Below, in pieces: positions 53,864 through 63,420 of a stretch of DNA of 64,000 nt (position 1 is its first letter; every line of letters begins with the position of its first letter). The DNA comes from Gammaproteobacteria bacterium. Its GTDB lineage: Bacteria; Pseudomonadota; Gammaproteobacteria; Ga0077536. Both the position numbers and the translations under genes were made by a program. The notes below the pieces were generated by a model. That model was not told the origin of the DNA. It saw only the letters and a program-made list of their open reading frames with translations, and did not search any database. The stretch covers positions 1 through 64,000 of the forward strand of contig SHZM01000013.1 of assembly GCA_009692265.1 (NCBI GenBank), in the 5' to 3' direction.

Positions 53864-53912
53864 ACGGTGCCGGTAATTCGCTTATGGGGCAACACCGTCG
53901 GCTGAGTTTCAA

Positions 53913-54416
53913 GTGAGTAAAGACCCTGCACCGATCGTGACCAGTGGTTATGTGCCCGGGTGCATCGGCCGTATTGCCGAACTTCACGCTCACTACTACT
54001 GCGCGCATGCTGGCTTCGGGGTGTACTTCGAAAGCAAGGTCGCGCGCGAACTCGGTGCATTTTGTGAGAACTACCTGCCGCAGAGAGATGGCTTGTGGCT
54101 GGTGATGCGCGACGGATCTATTGAGGGGTCACTCGCCATTGATGGCACCCACGCCGAAACCCAAGGCGCGCACCTACGCTGGTTTATCCTCTCTGATAGG
54201 TTGCGTGGAACCGGTTTTGGGAATCAGCTGCTTGCGCGTGCCCTCGAGTTCGCGCGCGACCAGGACTATCACCGGATCACTCTGTGGACCCTCCGTCGGC
54301 TGGAAGCTGCCCGACACCTGTATCTCAAGTTTGGTTTCACCCTCGTCGAGGAGATCATAGGACATCAGTGGGGTCACGAGGTGGTGGAACAGCGGTATGA
54401 ATTGGTTAATCGATGA
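53913..54416 (+). CDS. GNAT family acetyltransferase
   Basis: 167 aa from GTG 53913. GLWLVMRDGSIEGSLAIDG, followed by LRWFILSDRLRGTGFGNQLL with RGTGFGNQ as the acetyl-CoA motif A, then ITLWTLRRLEAARHLYLKFGF (motif B). This branch is often encoded as a MarR/GNAT fusion; here only the GNAT domain is present. It N-acetylates an unknown amine or protein. Same strand as its neighbours with about 50-nt gaps. Confidence 0.85.
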   Translation: MSKDPAPIVTSGYVPGCIGRIAELHAHYYCAHAGFGVYFESKVARELGAFCENYLPQRDGLWLVMRDGSIEGSLAIDGTHAETQGAHLRWFILSDRLRGTGFGNQLLARALEFARDQDYHRITLWTLRRLEAARHLYLKFGFTLVEEIIGHQWGHEVVEQRYELVNR

Positions 54417-54463
54417 TCCTTTTCATACGCTATCATCCGCGTCCCAGTAAGGGCTAAACCCCC

Positions 54464-55651
54464 ATGCCCGCGATCGAATTCGACCCCACTAAGCGCGAGG
54501 TTCAGCAGAACCCCTATCCGCGCTACCAACAGCTGCGGGATCACGCTCCGGTCTACCGGATTGAGTCGTTAAACGCCTATGCGTTGACTCGTTACGACGA
54601 TTGCAAGAATACCTTCCTGCATCCCGAACTGTATTCTGCGAAGGATTTCATTACCCAGGCTTTCGGTGATTTAGATCCGGTGCCCGAGGTGCCATCCCTG
54701 ATCGCGATGGACCCGCCCGCGCACACGCCGCTACGCAAACTCGCGGGCCAGGGCTTTTTACCATCGGTGACGCGCGGGGTTGAACCGAAGATTCATTCCA
54801 TCGTCAATGGCTTGCTCGATGAGATCGAGGCACGCGGTCGTGAATTCGATTTCGTCGGCGACTTCGCCGGGTTTGTACCCGTGAGCGTGACCGCCGAACT
54901 TATTGGCGTCGACCGCAGCCAGCGCGAGAATTTTAAAATTTGGACGTCCGATCTACTTAACGCGGCCAATCGCGCGAGCTTATCCGAGGCCGATGTCAGC
55001 CGAATTCGTGGCAGCGTCGCGCAACTGCGTGCGTATCTCGAAGGGGTGATCGCCGAGCGCACGCGGGCGCCGACTGATGATTTCATTTCGCAGCTGGTAA
55101 AGGCCGAAATCGACGGTGATATGTTGTCGACGATTCAAGTGTTGAGCGTCGCGATCCTCACCCACTTCGGTGGTTCGGAAACGCCGTCGCATCTAATTAG
55201 CAGCGCGTTGCTCGCGCTGTTCGAGAATCCGACGGCGCACGAGGAAGTTCGCGGCAATCCGTCACTCACCACGGAGCTGGTTGAGGAGACGTTGCGGTAT
55301 TGGTCCCCGGTGAATCTCGTGTTTCAAACCGCGACCCAGGGCATCGAACTGCACGATTGCGTGATTCCAGGAGGCGCTTATGTGATGTCGTACATCAGCT
55401 CCGCCAATCGCGACGAGCGGCGCTTCGAAGATCCAGACCGCTTTGATCTTCACCGCGATGCCCATGGCCATCTGTCGTTTGCGCATGGGCCACACTACTG
55501 CCCCGGTGCCGCGCTCGGTAAGCGCATGGCGGCGATTGCGATCGGTGCTGTCCTCGCGCGCATGCCCAACCTTCAGCGCTTGGAACCTACGACGGAATGG
55601 TTGCCGTCGTTGTGGGTGCGTGGCGCGAAAACCCTGCGCGTGGCGTTTTAG
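54464..55651 (+). CDS. Cytochrome P450
   Basis: 395 aa, soluble bacterial type with no membrane anchor. The heme ligand Cys346 is in SFAHGPHYCPGAALG. The ExxR is in ELVEETLRYWSPV. The I-helix oxygen-activating region reads ILTHFGGSETPSHL, with the usual acidic-Thr pair as Glu-Thr. It would hydroxylate a small hydrophobic substrate and needs a ferredoxin and reductase, which are not encoded nearby. Its stop codon TAG directly abuts the ATG of the next gene, indicating translational coupling. Confidence 0.93.
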   Translation: MPAIEFDPTKREVQQNPYPRYQQLRDHAPVYRIESLNAYALTRYDDCKNTFLHPELYSAKDFITQAFGDLDPVPEVPSLIAMDPPAHTPLRKLAGQGFLPSVTRGVEPKIHSIVNGLLDEIEARGREFDFVGDFAGFVPVSVTAELIGVDRSQRENFKIWTSDLLNAANRASLSEADVSRIRGSVAQLRAYLEGVIAERTRAPTDDFISQLVKAEIDGDMLSTIQVLSVAILTHFGGSETPSHLISSALLALFENPTAHEEVRGNPSLTTELVEETLRYWSPVNLVFQTATQGIELHDCVIPGGAYVMSYISSANRDERRFEDPDRFDLHRDAHGHLSFAHGPHYCPGAALGKRMAAIAIGAVLARMPNLQRLEPTTEWLPSLWVRGAKTLRVAF

Positions 55652-57010
55652 ATGTCAGCTGCGCCTATCTTGATTGTGCATGGCGGTAAGGTGCTCGACG
55701 GCCTGGGCGCACCAGCGCTGGCGGCCGATGTGGTGATCACCGGCGATCGGATTACCGAGGTGCGAGCTGGCGCTGCAGACCAGTACGATGCCGCGATCCG
55801 CCGCATCGATGCCACGGGACTGACTGTCATGCCAGGCCTTATCGATGCGCACTGCCACATCAGCTTCGATGAGCCGAACTCCAACGACGAGTTGTTCTTT
55901 CATCGCCGCGAAGGGCTTGCCGCGATCATCGCGGCGGTGAACGTGCAGAAGGTGCTCGCCGCCGGGGTTACCGGTTTCTTCGATGCGGATTGTCTGTTTG
56001 AGATCGGAGTCGATCTGCGCGACGCCATCGAAGCCGGGATCGTACGTGGTCCGCGCATGAGCACTGGCGGCAACGCGCTGCTCACGTCGGTCGGTGGCAC
56101 CGCGGGGCGACTTATCCCGGACGAGGGTCGCCGCGGCTACGGCAAGGTCGTCAACTCGCGCGACGAAATCGTCCAGGAGATCCGACGCCAGATCAAACTC
56201 GGGGTCGATTGGATCAAGGTTCACGTTACTGGCCTCACCCTGCGTCAACGCGGCAAGGGCGAGGTTCAGGTCTGGAGTTACGACGAACTGCGCTAGGTGG
56301 TCGATACCGCGCACGAACTCGGAACGCCGGTCGTAGGCCATTGCCGCGGCGCGAGCAGTACGCGTGATGCCGCGCTCGCCGGCTTCGACATGATCTTGCA
56401 TGCGACGTACATGGACGAGGCGGCACTTGCAGCGGTGATCGAACGAAAAGTGCCAATTGTTCCGACTTTCACCTTCCAGGCGAATCTCGCCGATTACGGC
56501 GAGACAATCGGCGCCTCACCCGAACTCCGCGCGTTGTTTCAAAAAGAAATCGCCGAGAGCGCGGTGATGCTACGCCGTGCCTACGACGCGGGTGTGCCGT
56601 TGTTGTGCGGCACTGAAAGCGGCTTTTGTTTGACCCCGTATGGTGATTGGCATTACCGCGAGCTCGAAGTTTTCGTACGCGATCTCGGCATGACGCCACT
56701 GCAGGCGATCACCTGCGCAACCAGCGAGAACGCCTTTGCGCTTCGCCTGCATGGTGACACCGGGACCATACAGGCGGGCAAGCTTGCTGATCTGATCGTG
56801 GTCGCTGGCGAGGTTGAACGCGACGTGACCGTGCTCGGCGAGCGCGGCGATATCCGACATGTGGTACGGGGTGGTGAAGTGATTCCGCCGCTCATCGAGA
56901 CCATACGCCGGGATCCACCTGGCTGGCGTGTTTCACATTACGGAAAGCAGATCTTGAAGCGCGCGATGCTCGGCAATGAATTGTCTCCGCCAAGCGTCAT
57001 TCATTCTTAA
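55652..57010 (+). pseudogene. Metal-dependent amidohydrolase with an in-frame TAG
   Basis: 453 codons. VHGGKVLDGLGAPALAADVV is the urease-like sandwich domain, and PGLIDAHCHISFDEPN carries the HxH site. After SYDELR a TAG (56294-56296, codon 215) interrupts. The frame continues VVDTAHELGTPVVGHCRGAS, with a further metal His, and ends with the expected C-terminal sandwich. Without read-through only half of the TIM barrel is made. A downstream start at 56297 is itself a GTG, but the half protein would lack the N-terminal metal ligands. It abuts the P450 stop. Confidence 0.8.
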
Positions 57011-57018
57011 ACACGCGA

Positions 57019-58005
57019 ATGGACCTCCGCCACGCCGAGACTATCGATGTTCATGCCCACGCGGTGCTCGAAGAAACCATGGGCGCGGCCGGCGAGTACG
57101 GACCGGAACCTGGCCATGAAGCGGCGCCGCGCTTTCGAGTCGGTAGCTATGAGCTGCACGGTGTACGTTACCGCGGTAGCGCGTTCATGGATCCGCTGCT
57201 GCGACTCAAGGCGATGGACGCCGCGGGGCTCGACTATCAAGTGTTGTCGCCGAATCCGCTGACCTATTTTCATTTCATCGAGCCTGCGTCCGCGCGTACC
57301 TTTTGTCGCATTCATAATGATGCGCTAGCCGCGCAAATTCGACCGCATGGAGATCGCCTCAGCGCCTTCGCCGCAGTGCCGGTGCAGGATATTGGCTTTG
57401 CGGTCGAAGAGACTCAGCGCGCGGTCCAGGATCTCGGCATGTTGGGGCCGTATATCGGCAGTGACTTTGGTCGGCGACTGAACGATCCCGCGCTCGATCC
57501 GTTCTACTGTGCGCTGACCAGGTTGAATGTGCCGCTGTTCATCCACCCGGCACCGGTTGGGATCGATGGACCGTTGGGCGATCCGAATTTAAAACAATTT
57601 GATCTCGACATCATTATCGGTTTTGCCGCGCAGGAAACGATCGCGGTCGCGACGTTGATCTACGGCGGGGTGCTGGAACGCCATCCCGATCTCGATGTCT
57701 GTGTAAGTCATGGTGGCGGTGCCACGAGCTATGTGTTTGGGCGAATGGCGAGTGCCGCGAAAAAGCGGCCGTGGGCGAGCGCGAGCCTGCGGCAGGACGG
57801 CGCGTTCGAAACCCTCCTGCACCGTCTTTGGTTCGATATTCATGTGCACGCCGAGGATTCCTTGGAATTGCTGCGCGGTCGCGTGAATCAGCAGCGGCTG
57901 GTGTTCGGGACAAATTTCGCGGGCTGGGATCAACAAGCCGGCGATCTCCGCGCTCAAGCCCGACCGTATACCGACAATGCTAAGCGCCTGCTGCGGGCTG
58001 AATAA
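57019..58005 (+). CDS. Amidohydrolase (ACMSD/decarboxylase-like family)
   Basis: 328 aa. TIDVHAHAVLEETM holds the first two metal His. PLFIHPAPVGIDGP holds the third, and VCVSHGGGATSYVFGRM the fourth. The final metal Asp, usually in FGSDYP, is in a variant segment LVFGTNFAGWDQ, where the matching position is Asn and an Asp lies four residues on. Family members decarboxylate or hydrolyse ring-cleavage products (aminocarboxymuconate semialdehyde decarboxylase type). It follows the broken amidohydrolase by 8 nt. Confidence 0.88.
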   Translation: MDLRHAETIDVHAHAVLEETMGAAGEYGPEPGHEAAPRFRVGSYELHGVRYRGSAFMDPLLRLKAMDAAGLDYQVLSPNPLTYFHFIEPASARTFCRIHNDALAAQIRPHGDRLSAFAAVPVQDIGFAVEETQRAVQDLGMLGPYIGSDFGRRLNDPALDPFYCALTRLNVPLFIHPAPVGIDGPLGDPNLKQFDLDIIIGFAAQETIAVATLIYGGVLERHPDLDVCVSHGGGATSYVFGRMASAAKKRPWASASLRQDGAFETLLHRLWFDIHVHAEDSLELLRGRVNQQRLVFGTNFAGWDQQAGDLRAQARPYTDNAKRLLRAE

Positions 58006-58021
58006 TTTGGGAGAACACACC

Positions 58022-58597
58022 ATGAACAACACCGAACTCGAATCCTTAACCGCCCGCGTGGATCGCCTCGAATCGCGCCAGGCAATCGCCGAATTAGTCA
58101 CGGCGTACGCGATCGCCTGCGATGAGCACGACATGCCGACCTTGACCAGCCTGTTTACCGAAGACGCCTGCTTCGACTCACCGAGCGGTGCGATGGTCGC
58201 CAACGGGCGCGCGGCGATCACCGCGATGTTTGTCGAGGTCTTCAAGATCCGCGGCCCGGCTTTTCACTGGACCCACGACGTGGTCGCCAAGATCGATCCG
58301 CTGGATCCAAACCGCGCAACCGGTCGGGTACTCAGTCACGCCGAGACCACGCCCTCGAACGTGGTGAGCCTGGCCGCGATGCGTTACGACGACCAGTATC
58401 GTCGCGAGCAGGGAATCTGGCGCTTTAATAAGCGTGTCATCAACTTCCTTTATTACGTGCCGGTGACGGACTATGCCACTGCGTTGAGCCAACCGGAGCG
58501 CCTGACCATCCGCGGCGTCCGCATGCGAGCGGATTACCCGGAGTCGCTGCCCAGCTGGCAGCAGTTCGAGCGCGAACAGCTGAAGTCGGGAACGTAA
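58022..58597 (+). CDS. NTF2/SnoaL-like family protein
   Basis: 191 aa from ATG 58022 with GGGAGA upstream. RVDRLESRQAIAELVTAYAI starts the alpha+beta barrel, LTSLFTEDACFDSPSGAMVA follows, and FHWTHDVVAKIDPLDPN and FNKRVINFLYYVP complete it. These proteins often sit beside ring-hydroxylating oxygenases and may act as small subunits, dehydratases or isomerases. Its stop abuts the start of the Rieske gene (TAAATG), suggesting co-translation with it. Confidence 0.87.
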   Translation: MNNTELESLTARVDRLESRQAIAELVTAYAIACDEHDMPTLTSLFTEDACFDSPSGAMVANGRAAITAMFVEVFKIRGPAFHWTHDVVAKIDPLDPNRATGRVLSHAETTPSNVVSLAAMRYDDQYRREQGIWRFNKRVINFLYYVPVTDYATALSQPERLTIRGVRMRADYPESLPSWQQFEREQLKSGT

Positions 58598-59771
58598 ATG
58601 AGCATCGACATGCGCGACGAAATGCGGAGTTTGACCAAGCGCGCTACAACACTTTCGTCAGGGCACCACCGATCAAGCCGACAGCGTGATGTCGATCCCA
58701 ATCGAAGCGTACATTGATCCCGCGCGCTATCGCGCCGAAGTCGAGCGACTTTTTAAGCATCTACCGCTGGCGCTCGCGCTCAGCCTGGAGCTACCAGGGC
58801 CCGGAAGTTATCGCACGATGACCGTGCTCGGTGTGCCGGTGCTGCTGGTGCGCGGGCAGGACGGTGACGCGCGCGCTTTTCTCAATACCTGCCGGCATCG
58901 CGGTGCCCTGGTCTGCGCTTCCGAACGCGGCAGTGCGAAGGCCTTCACTTGCCCTTATCACGCATGGACTTACGATGTGTCGGGAAAACTCCTCAGTCGC
59001 TACTCGGCTGATACCTTCGGCGAAGTCGATCACGCCACACATGGGCTCGTCGCCTTGGCCTGTGTGGAGCGCGCAGGCTTGGTCTGGGTCTGTCTCACCC
59101 CAGGCGAGAACTTCGATATCGACCTCTGGTTAGGCGATTTCGCGGTCCAGCTTGGACCCTTAAAACTCGACCAATGGCACTTGTTCGAACAGCGCGAACT
59201 CACCGGTCCCGGCTGGAAAGTCGCGCTCGATGGTTATCTTGAGGCGTACCATCACAATTCACTGCACGGCAAAACGGTCGGCAAGTTCACAGTCGGTAAT
59301 TTATTGGTGCTCGATACCTACGGCCCACACCAGCGTCTCACGTTTGGCAGGAAGTCACTCGGCGAGTTGCTGGAAGCCCCTGAAACCGACTGGGATCACA
59401 GCAAGCACATTCGCTTGATCCACAACTGCTTCCCGAATCTCTCCATCTCCGGCATCCTTGGCGACCACTGCCTCGTCAGTCAGATCTTCCCCGGCACCAC
59501 GCCGGATGTCACAGTCACCCGTCAAACTGTGTTGGTGCATCAGAATCCGACTACCCCCGAGGCGCGGGCGGCATCCGAGATGTTTAGCGCAATGGTGTTA
59601 CAAGCTGTACGAGACGAAGACTATGCGGTCGGACAAACGATACAATCGGGCCTGCTCGCCGGGGCGAACAAGGAATTTTTGTTCGGACGTAACGAACCTG
59701 CGGTCCAGAATTATCATCGCACCGTGGCGCGTTTCATGGCGCCCTCGAACTGCGACCCACAGACCAAATAA
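58598..59771 (+). pseudogene. Rieske oxygenase alpha subunit with an N-terminal frameshift
   Basis: The family N-terminus, MSIDMRDEMRSLTKRA, starts at 58598, directly after the NTF2 gene. It then goes out of frame at about 58646. The conserved continuation QHFRQGTTDQADSVM is one base away, so the net change is +1 or -2. From 58686 the frame is intact: Rieske CRHRGALVC...CPYHAW, then the mononuclear iron site EAYHHNSLHGKT. Starting at 58689 would give 360 aa and may still be active, since the lost part is a short N-terminal helix. It hydroxylates or demethylates an unknown substrate. Confidence 0.75.
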
Positions 59772-59802
59772 TCCATGAGTAGAAAAATAGCGGAGGTAGA
59801 TT

Positions 59803-60666
59803 TTGTTGACCTTTAACAGTCCAAGCACGATCGAGGAGGCAGTGGCATCGCTCAAAAGCGCGCCGCGCCTGCGCGTGCTCGCCGGCGGCACCGATCTGCT
59901 CGTGCAACTGCGAGTAGGCCGCTTGCAGGCCGATGGCATCGTCGATCTTAAAAAGATCCCGGAACTTCGAAAAATCACTTCCGAACGTGGCGGGTTTCGA
60001 ATCGGTGCGGCGGTGAGTGGGGCTGAACTCGGTGAACACGCTGAACTTAAAAAAGCTTGGCCTGGTGTGGTCGAAGCCGCGCGGTTAATTGGTTCGACCC
60101 AAATCCAAGGTCGCGCCAGTCTCGGCGGCAATCTATGCAACGCCTCGCCTGCGGCGGATAGCGTGCCCGCGATGATTGCCGCTGGCGCTATCTGCACGAT
60201 CGCCGGCCCCAACGGACGCCGTGAAGCAACGGTCGAATCCTTTATAACCGCGCCAGGCAAAACGATTCTGCAAGCCGGCGAGTTCGTCGTCGATTTCTTT
60301 CTCCCGGCAGTGGCGAAACAGGGTGGGGACGCCTACCTGCGTTTCATCCCGCGCACTGAAATGGATATCGCGGTAGTCGGCGCCGCGGTCAACCTTGAGG
60401 TTAATGCAGCGGGTGCAATCACCGCAGCTAGCGTGGCCCTAGGCGCGGTCGCGCCGCGACCCTTGTTAGTTGAAGCCGCGGGTAAAGCGCTCGTCGGTAC
60501 CAAGCTCGAGGCGTCCGCGCTCGCCGCCTTGGCGGCAGCCGCCAGTGCGGCGTGTGCGCCAATCGATGATAAGCGCGGCACGATCGAATTCAGGACCCAG
60601 GTGGCAGGCGTGCTAGCGCGACGCGCAGCCGCAATTGCCTACGAGCGCGCGAGGAGCCGAGCATGA
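59803..60666 (+). CDS. Molybdenum hydroxylase medium (FAD-binding) subunit
   Basis: 287 aa from a TTG at 59803, which has GGAGGT upstream and a suitable gap; no ATG or GTG fits. VLAGGTDLLVQLRVGRL and GRASLGGNLCNASPAADSVP are the two FAD-binding motifs of the CoxM/XdhB-like family. FIPRTEMDIAVVGAAVNLEV is the C-terminal domain. It transfers electrons from the Fe-S subunit to an acceptor. It is first in the medium-small-large order. There is no extra [4Fe-4S] insertion as in 4-hydroxybenzoyl-CoA reductase. Confidence 0.9.
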   Translation: MLTFNSPSTIEEAVASLKSAPRLRVLAGGTDLLVQLRVGRLQADGIVDLKKIPELRKITSERGGFRIGAAVSGAELGEHAELKKAWPGVVEAARLIGSTQIQGRASLGGNLCNASPAADSVPAMIAAGAICTIAGPNGRREATVESFITAPGKTILQAGEFVVDFFLPAVAKQGGDAYLRFIPRTEMDIAVVGAAVNLEVNAAGAITAASVALGAVAPRPLLVEAAGKALVGTKLEASALAALAAAASAACAPIDDKRGTIEFRTQVAGVLARRAAAIAYERARSRA

Positions 60667-61139
60667 GCAAACATCATATTTCTACCACCATCAACGGCGA
60701 AGCAGTCGAGTTATTGTGCGAGACCGGGCAAACGCTCTTAGATGTGTTGCGCGATGAGCTAGGCCTCACCGGCACCAAGGAAGGCTGCGGCACCGGCGAC
60801 TGCGGTGCCTGCAGTGTGCGGCTCGACGGACGCTTGGTGTGCTCGTGCCTCGTGCTAGGCGCCGAGCTCAACGGCCGAAGAGTAGACACGATCGAAGGCG
60901 TCGCACAGCAAAATCAATTACACCCGGTGCAGCAGGCGTTCTTGAACGAGGCCGCCCTGCAATGCGGGATCTGCACGCCAGGCTTGATCGTCGCGACCAA
61001 GGCGTTGCTGGAAAAAAATCCCGATCCCAGCGAACACGAGATCCGTTTTTGGTTGGCCGGCAATCTATGCCGGTGCACGGGTTACGACAAAATTGTACGC
61101 GCGGTCCAACAGGCCGCCATCGACATGAGGAATGCATAA
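60663..61139 (+). CDS. Molybdenum hydroxylase small ([2Fe-2S]) subunit
   Basis: 158 aa, overlapping the FAD gene by 4 nt (ATGA). EGCGTGDCGACSVRLDGR with VCSC is the plant-type ferredoxin cluster. LQCGICTPGLI and GNLCRCTGYDKIV form the second cluster domain. All eight Cys are present. It relays electrons from molybdopterin to FAD. Its length and motifs match CoxS/XdhC-type subunits. Confidence 0.94.
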   Translation: MSKHHISTTINGEAVELLCETGQTLLDVLRDELGLTGTKEGCGTGDCGACSVRLDGRLVCSCLVLGAELNGRRVDTIEGVAQQNQLHPVQQAFLNEAALQCGICTPGLIVATKALLEKNPDPSEHEIRFWLAGNLCRCTGYDKIVRAVQQAAIDMRNA

Positions 61140-61142
61140 GCC

Positions 61143-63410
61143 ATGGGTAACGAAGGCAAACAAGAATTCAAATGGGTTGGCACACGACCGGTACGCCCGG
61201 ATGGTGTCGACAAAGTCACCGGCGCGGCGGCCTATGGCGCGGACTACGCGCTGCCCGGCATGCTGGTCGGTCGCGTGCTGCGCAGCGTGCATGCCCACGC
61301 CCGCATCAAGTCGATCAACACCGTCCGTGCCATGGCGCTGCCTGGGGTGCTCGCTATCGTCACCGGGGCTGAGTTCCCCGATCTCCCCTCCGAAATCTCG
61401 CCGGGAGGCGAGGCCCCGATCAACTTCCGACACGTGTCGCAGAATGCGATCGCGCGCGGCAAGGCGCTGTACGAAGGCCATGCGCTTGGCGCGGTCGCGG
61501 CGACCACCGCCGAAATCGCGGAACAGGCACTCGCGCTGATCGATGTCGACTACGAAGTGCTACCGCACGTGATCGATGTGCGCGAGGCGATGAAGCCCGA
61601 CGCGCCGTGTCTGCATGACGATCTTTTCACTGGCGGGATCCAGCCCAAACCCACGACGCCTTCGAATATCGCGGCACGTGTCGAGTTCGCCATCGGCAAT
61701 ATCGAAGAAGGATTCGCCGAGGCCGAAGTCGTCCTTGAGCGCGAATACACGACCCAACCTGTACACCAGGGTTATATCGAACCTCATGCCTGCGTGGCGA
61801 GCGTTGCTCCCGATGGCATGACCACGATTTGGTGCAGTAGCCAGGGCCAATTCATGATTCGCGAGTTCTGCGCCAAGCTGCTCAAACTCGAAAACTCGCA
61901 AATTCGTGTGATCCCGGCTGAGATCGGCGGCGGCTTCGGTGGCAAGACCACGGTGTATCTGGAACCGCTCGCAGTCGCGCTGTCGCGCAAAGCCGGGCGC
62001 CCCGTGAAGATGGTCATGAATCGCGAAGAAGTTTTCCGCGCCAGCGGCCCGACCTCGGGATCCCATCTACGGGTGAAACTCGGCGCGAAACGTGATGGCA
62101 CTTTAACTGCGGGTGATATGACCCTCGCCTACCAAGCTGGCGCGTTCCCCGGCTCACCGGCGACGCCGGGCTGCATGGCGGGATTCGCGCCGTATAAATT
62201 CAAGCACGCGAAAGCGGTCGGCTACGACGTGGTTTCGAATCGCCCGAAGTGTGCTGCGTATCGTGCCCCCGGTGCCCCAATGGCGTCCTTCGCCGTCGAG
62301 TCCGCGTTGGATGAATTAGCGCTGACCTTGGGAATGGACCCGCTTGAACTGCGCTTAAAAAATGCCACGCATGAAGGCATCAACGTCATTTACGGACCGA
62401 AGTTTCCGGTGATCGGCTTTATCGATACCCTGGAAGCCGCGAAGGCCCATCCGCATTACAACGCGCCGTTGAAGCCGAATCAGGGTCGCGGTGTCGCGTG
62501 CGGCTTCTGGTTCAACCACGGCGGCCAATCGAGCGCCTCGATCCATCTCAATGCGGACGGTACCGCGGAAGTTATCACTGGCAACCCGGATATCGGCGGC
62601 TCCCGTGCCTCGATGGCAATGATGGCAGCGGAAGTACTCGGCATCGATCTCGCGAAAGTGAAACCATTGATCGGCGACACCGCCTCCGCTGGCTACTGTT
62701 TTCTCACCGGCGGTAGTCGGGTGACCTTTGCGACCGGCAAGGCCGTGTGCGAAGCCGCCAACGACACCGTCCGACAATTGCGCGAACGCGCCGCCAAGTT
62801 ATGGAAGTGCACGCCGGAAGAAGTCATCTGGAAGGACGGCGTGGCGTTCCCAAGCCAGGGACAGACTGATACGCGAACCCAACTTTCACTCGCTGAGCTG
62901 GCGAAGTCCGCGGCCAAGACTGGCGGCCCGATCAACGGTAACGCTGCGCTGAACGTCAGCGGTGCCGGAGCGGGTTTCGGCGTCCATATCTGCGATGTCG
63001 AAGTCGATCCTGAAACCGGACGGGTCACGATTATTCGCTACACCGCGATCCAGGATGTCGGCCGTGCGATTCATCCGAGTTATGTCGAAGGGCAAATGCA
63101 GGGTGGTGCGGTACAGGGCATAGGCTGGGCGTTGAACGAAGAGTATGTCTACGACCTGCAAGGTCGTCTGCAGAATCCAGGCTTTCTGGATTACCGCATG
63201 CCGGTGGCGTCCGATCTGCCGATGATCGATACGGTGATGGTCGAAGTGCCGAACCCTTCGCATCCGTTCGGGGTGCGCGGCGTGGGTGAAGTCCCGATCG
63301 TGCCGCCCCTTGGCGCGGTCGCCAATGCGGTTGCGCGTGCCAGTGGCGTGCGCATGAACGACCTGCCGATCTCACCGCCGCGACTACTCGCCGCACTCAC
63401 CAAGCGCTAA
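61143..63410 (+). CDS. Molybdenum hydroxylase large (molybdopterin) subunit
   Basis: 755 aa. KVTGAAAYGADYALPGMLVG starts the first domain. IPAEIGGGFGGKTTVYLEP and PKCAAYRAPGAPMASFAVES are cofactor-contact segments, and GVRGVGEVPIVPPLGA carries the catalytic Glu of xanthine-dehydrogenase-type enzymes. It lacks the AYxCSFR active loop of CO dehydrogenase, so it is an aldehyde, purine or aromatic (N-heterocycle or acyl-CoA) hydroxylase. It starts 3 nt after the small subunit. The final member of a three-subunit complex. Confidence 0.93.
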   Translation: MGNEGKQEFKWVGTRPVRPDGVDKVTGAAAYGADYALPGMLVGRVLRSVHAHARIKSINTVRAMALPGVLAIVTGAEFPDLPSEISPGGEAPINFRHVSQNAIARGKALYEGHALGAVAATTAEIAEQALALIDVDYEVLPHVIDVREAMKPDAPCLHDDLFTGGIQPKPTTPSNIAARVEFAIGNIEEGFAEAEVVLEREYTTQPVHQGYIEPHACVASVAPDGMTTIWCSSQGQFMIREFCAKLLKLENSQIRVIPAEIGGGFGGKTTVYLEPLAVALSRKAGRPVKMVMNREEVFRASGPTSGSHLRVKLGAKRDGTLTAGDMTLAYQAGAFPGSPATPGCMAGFAPYKFKHAKAVGYDVVSNRPKCAAYRAPGAPMASFAVESALDELALTLGMDPLELRLKNATHEGINVIYGPKFPVIGFIDTLEAAKAHPHYNAPLKPNQGRGVACGFWFNHGGQSSASIHLNADGTAEVITGNPDIGGSRASMAMMAAEVLGIDLAKVKPLIGDTASAGYCFLTGGSRVTFATGKAVCEAANDTVRQLRERAAKLWKCTPEEVIWKDGVAFPSQGQTDTRTQLSLAELAKSAAKTGGPINGNAALNVSGAGAGFGVHICDVEVDPETGRVTIIRYTAIQDVGRAIHPSYVEGQMQGGAVQGIGWALNEEYVYDLQGRLQNPGFLDYRMPVASDLPMIDTVMVEVPNPSHPFGVRGVGEVPIVPPLGAVANAVARASGVRMNDLPISPPRLLAALTKR

Positions 63411-63420
63411 GGGAAACGTA

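Noticed and set aside
22438-58650. Genetic code change (UAG/UGA as sense) as an explanation of the in-frame stops
   Set aside because: Many intact genes in the window end with TAG or TGA at the expected length, so general reassignment does not fit.
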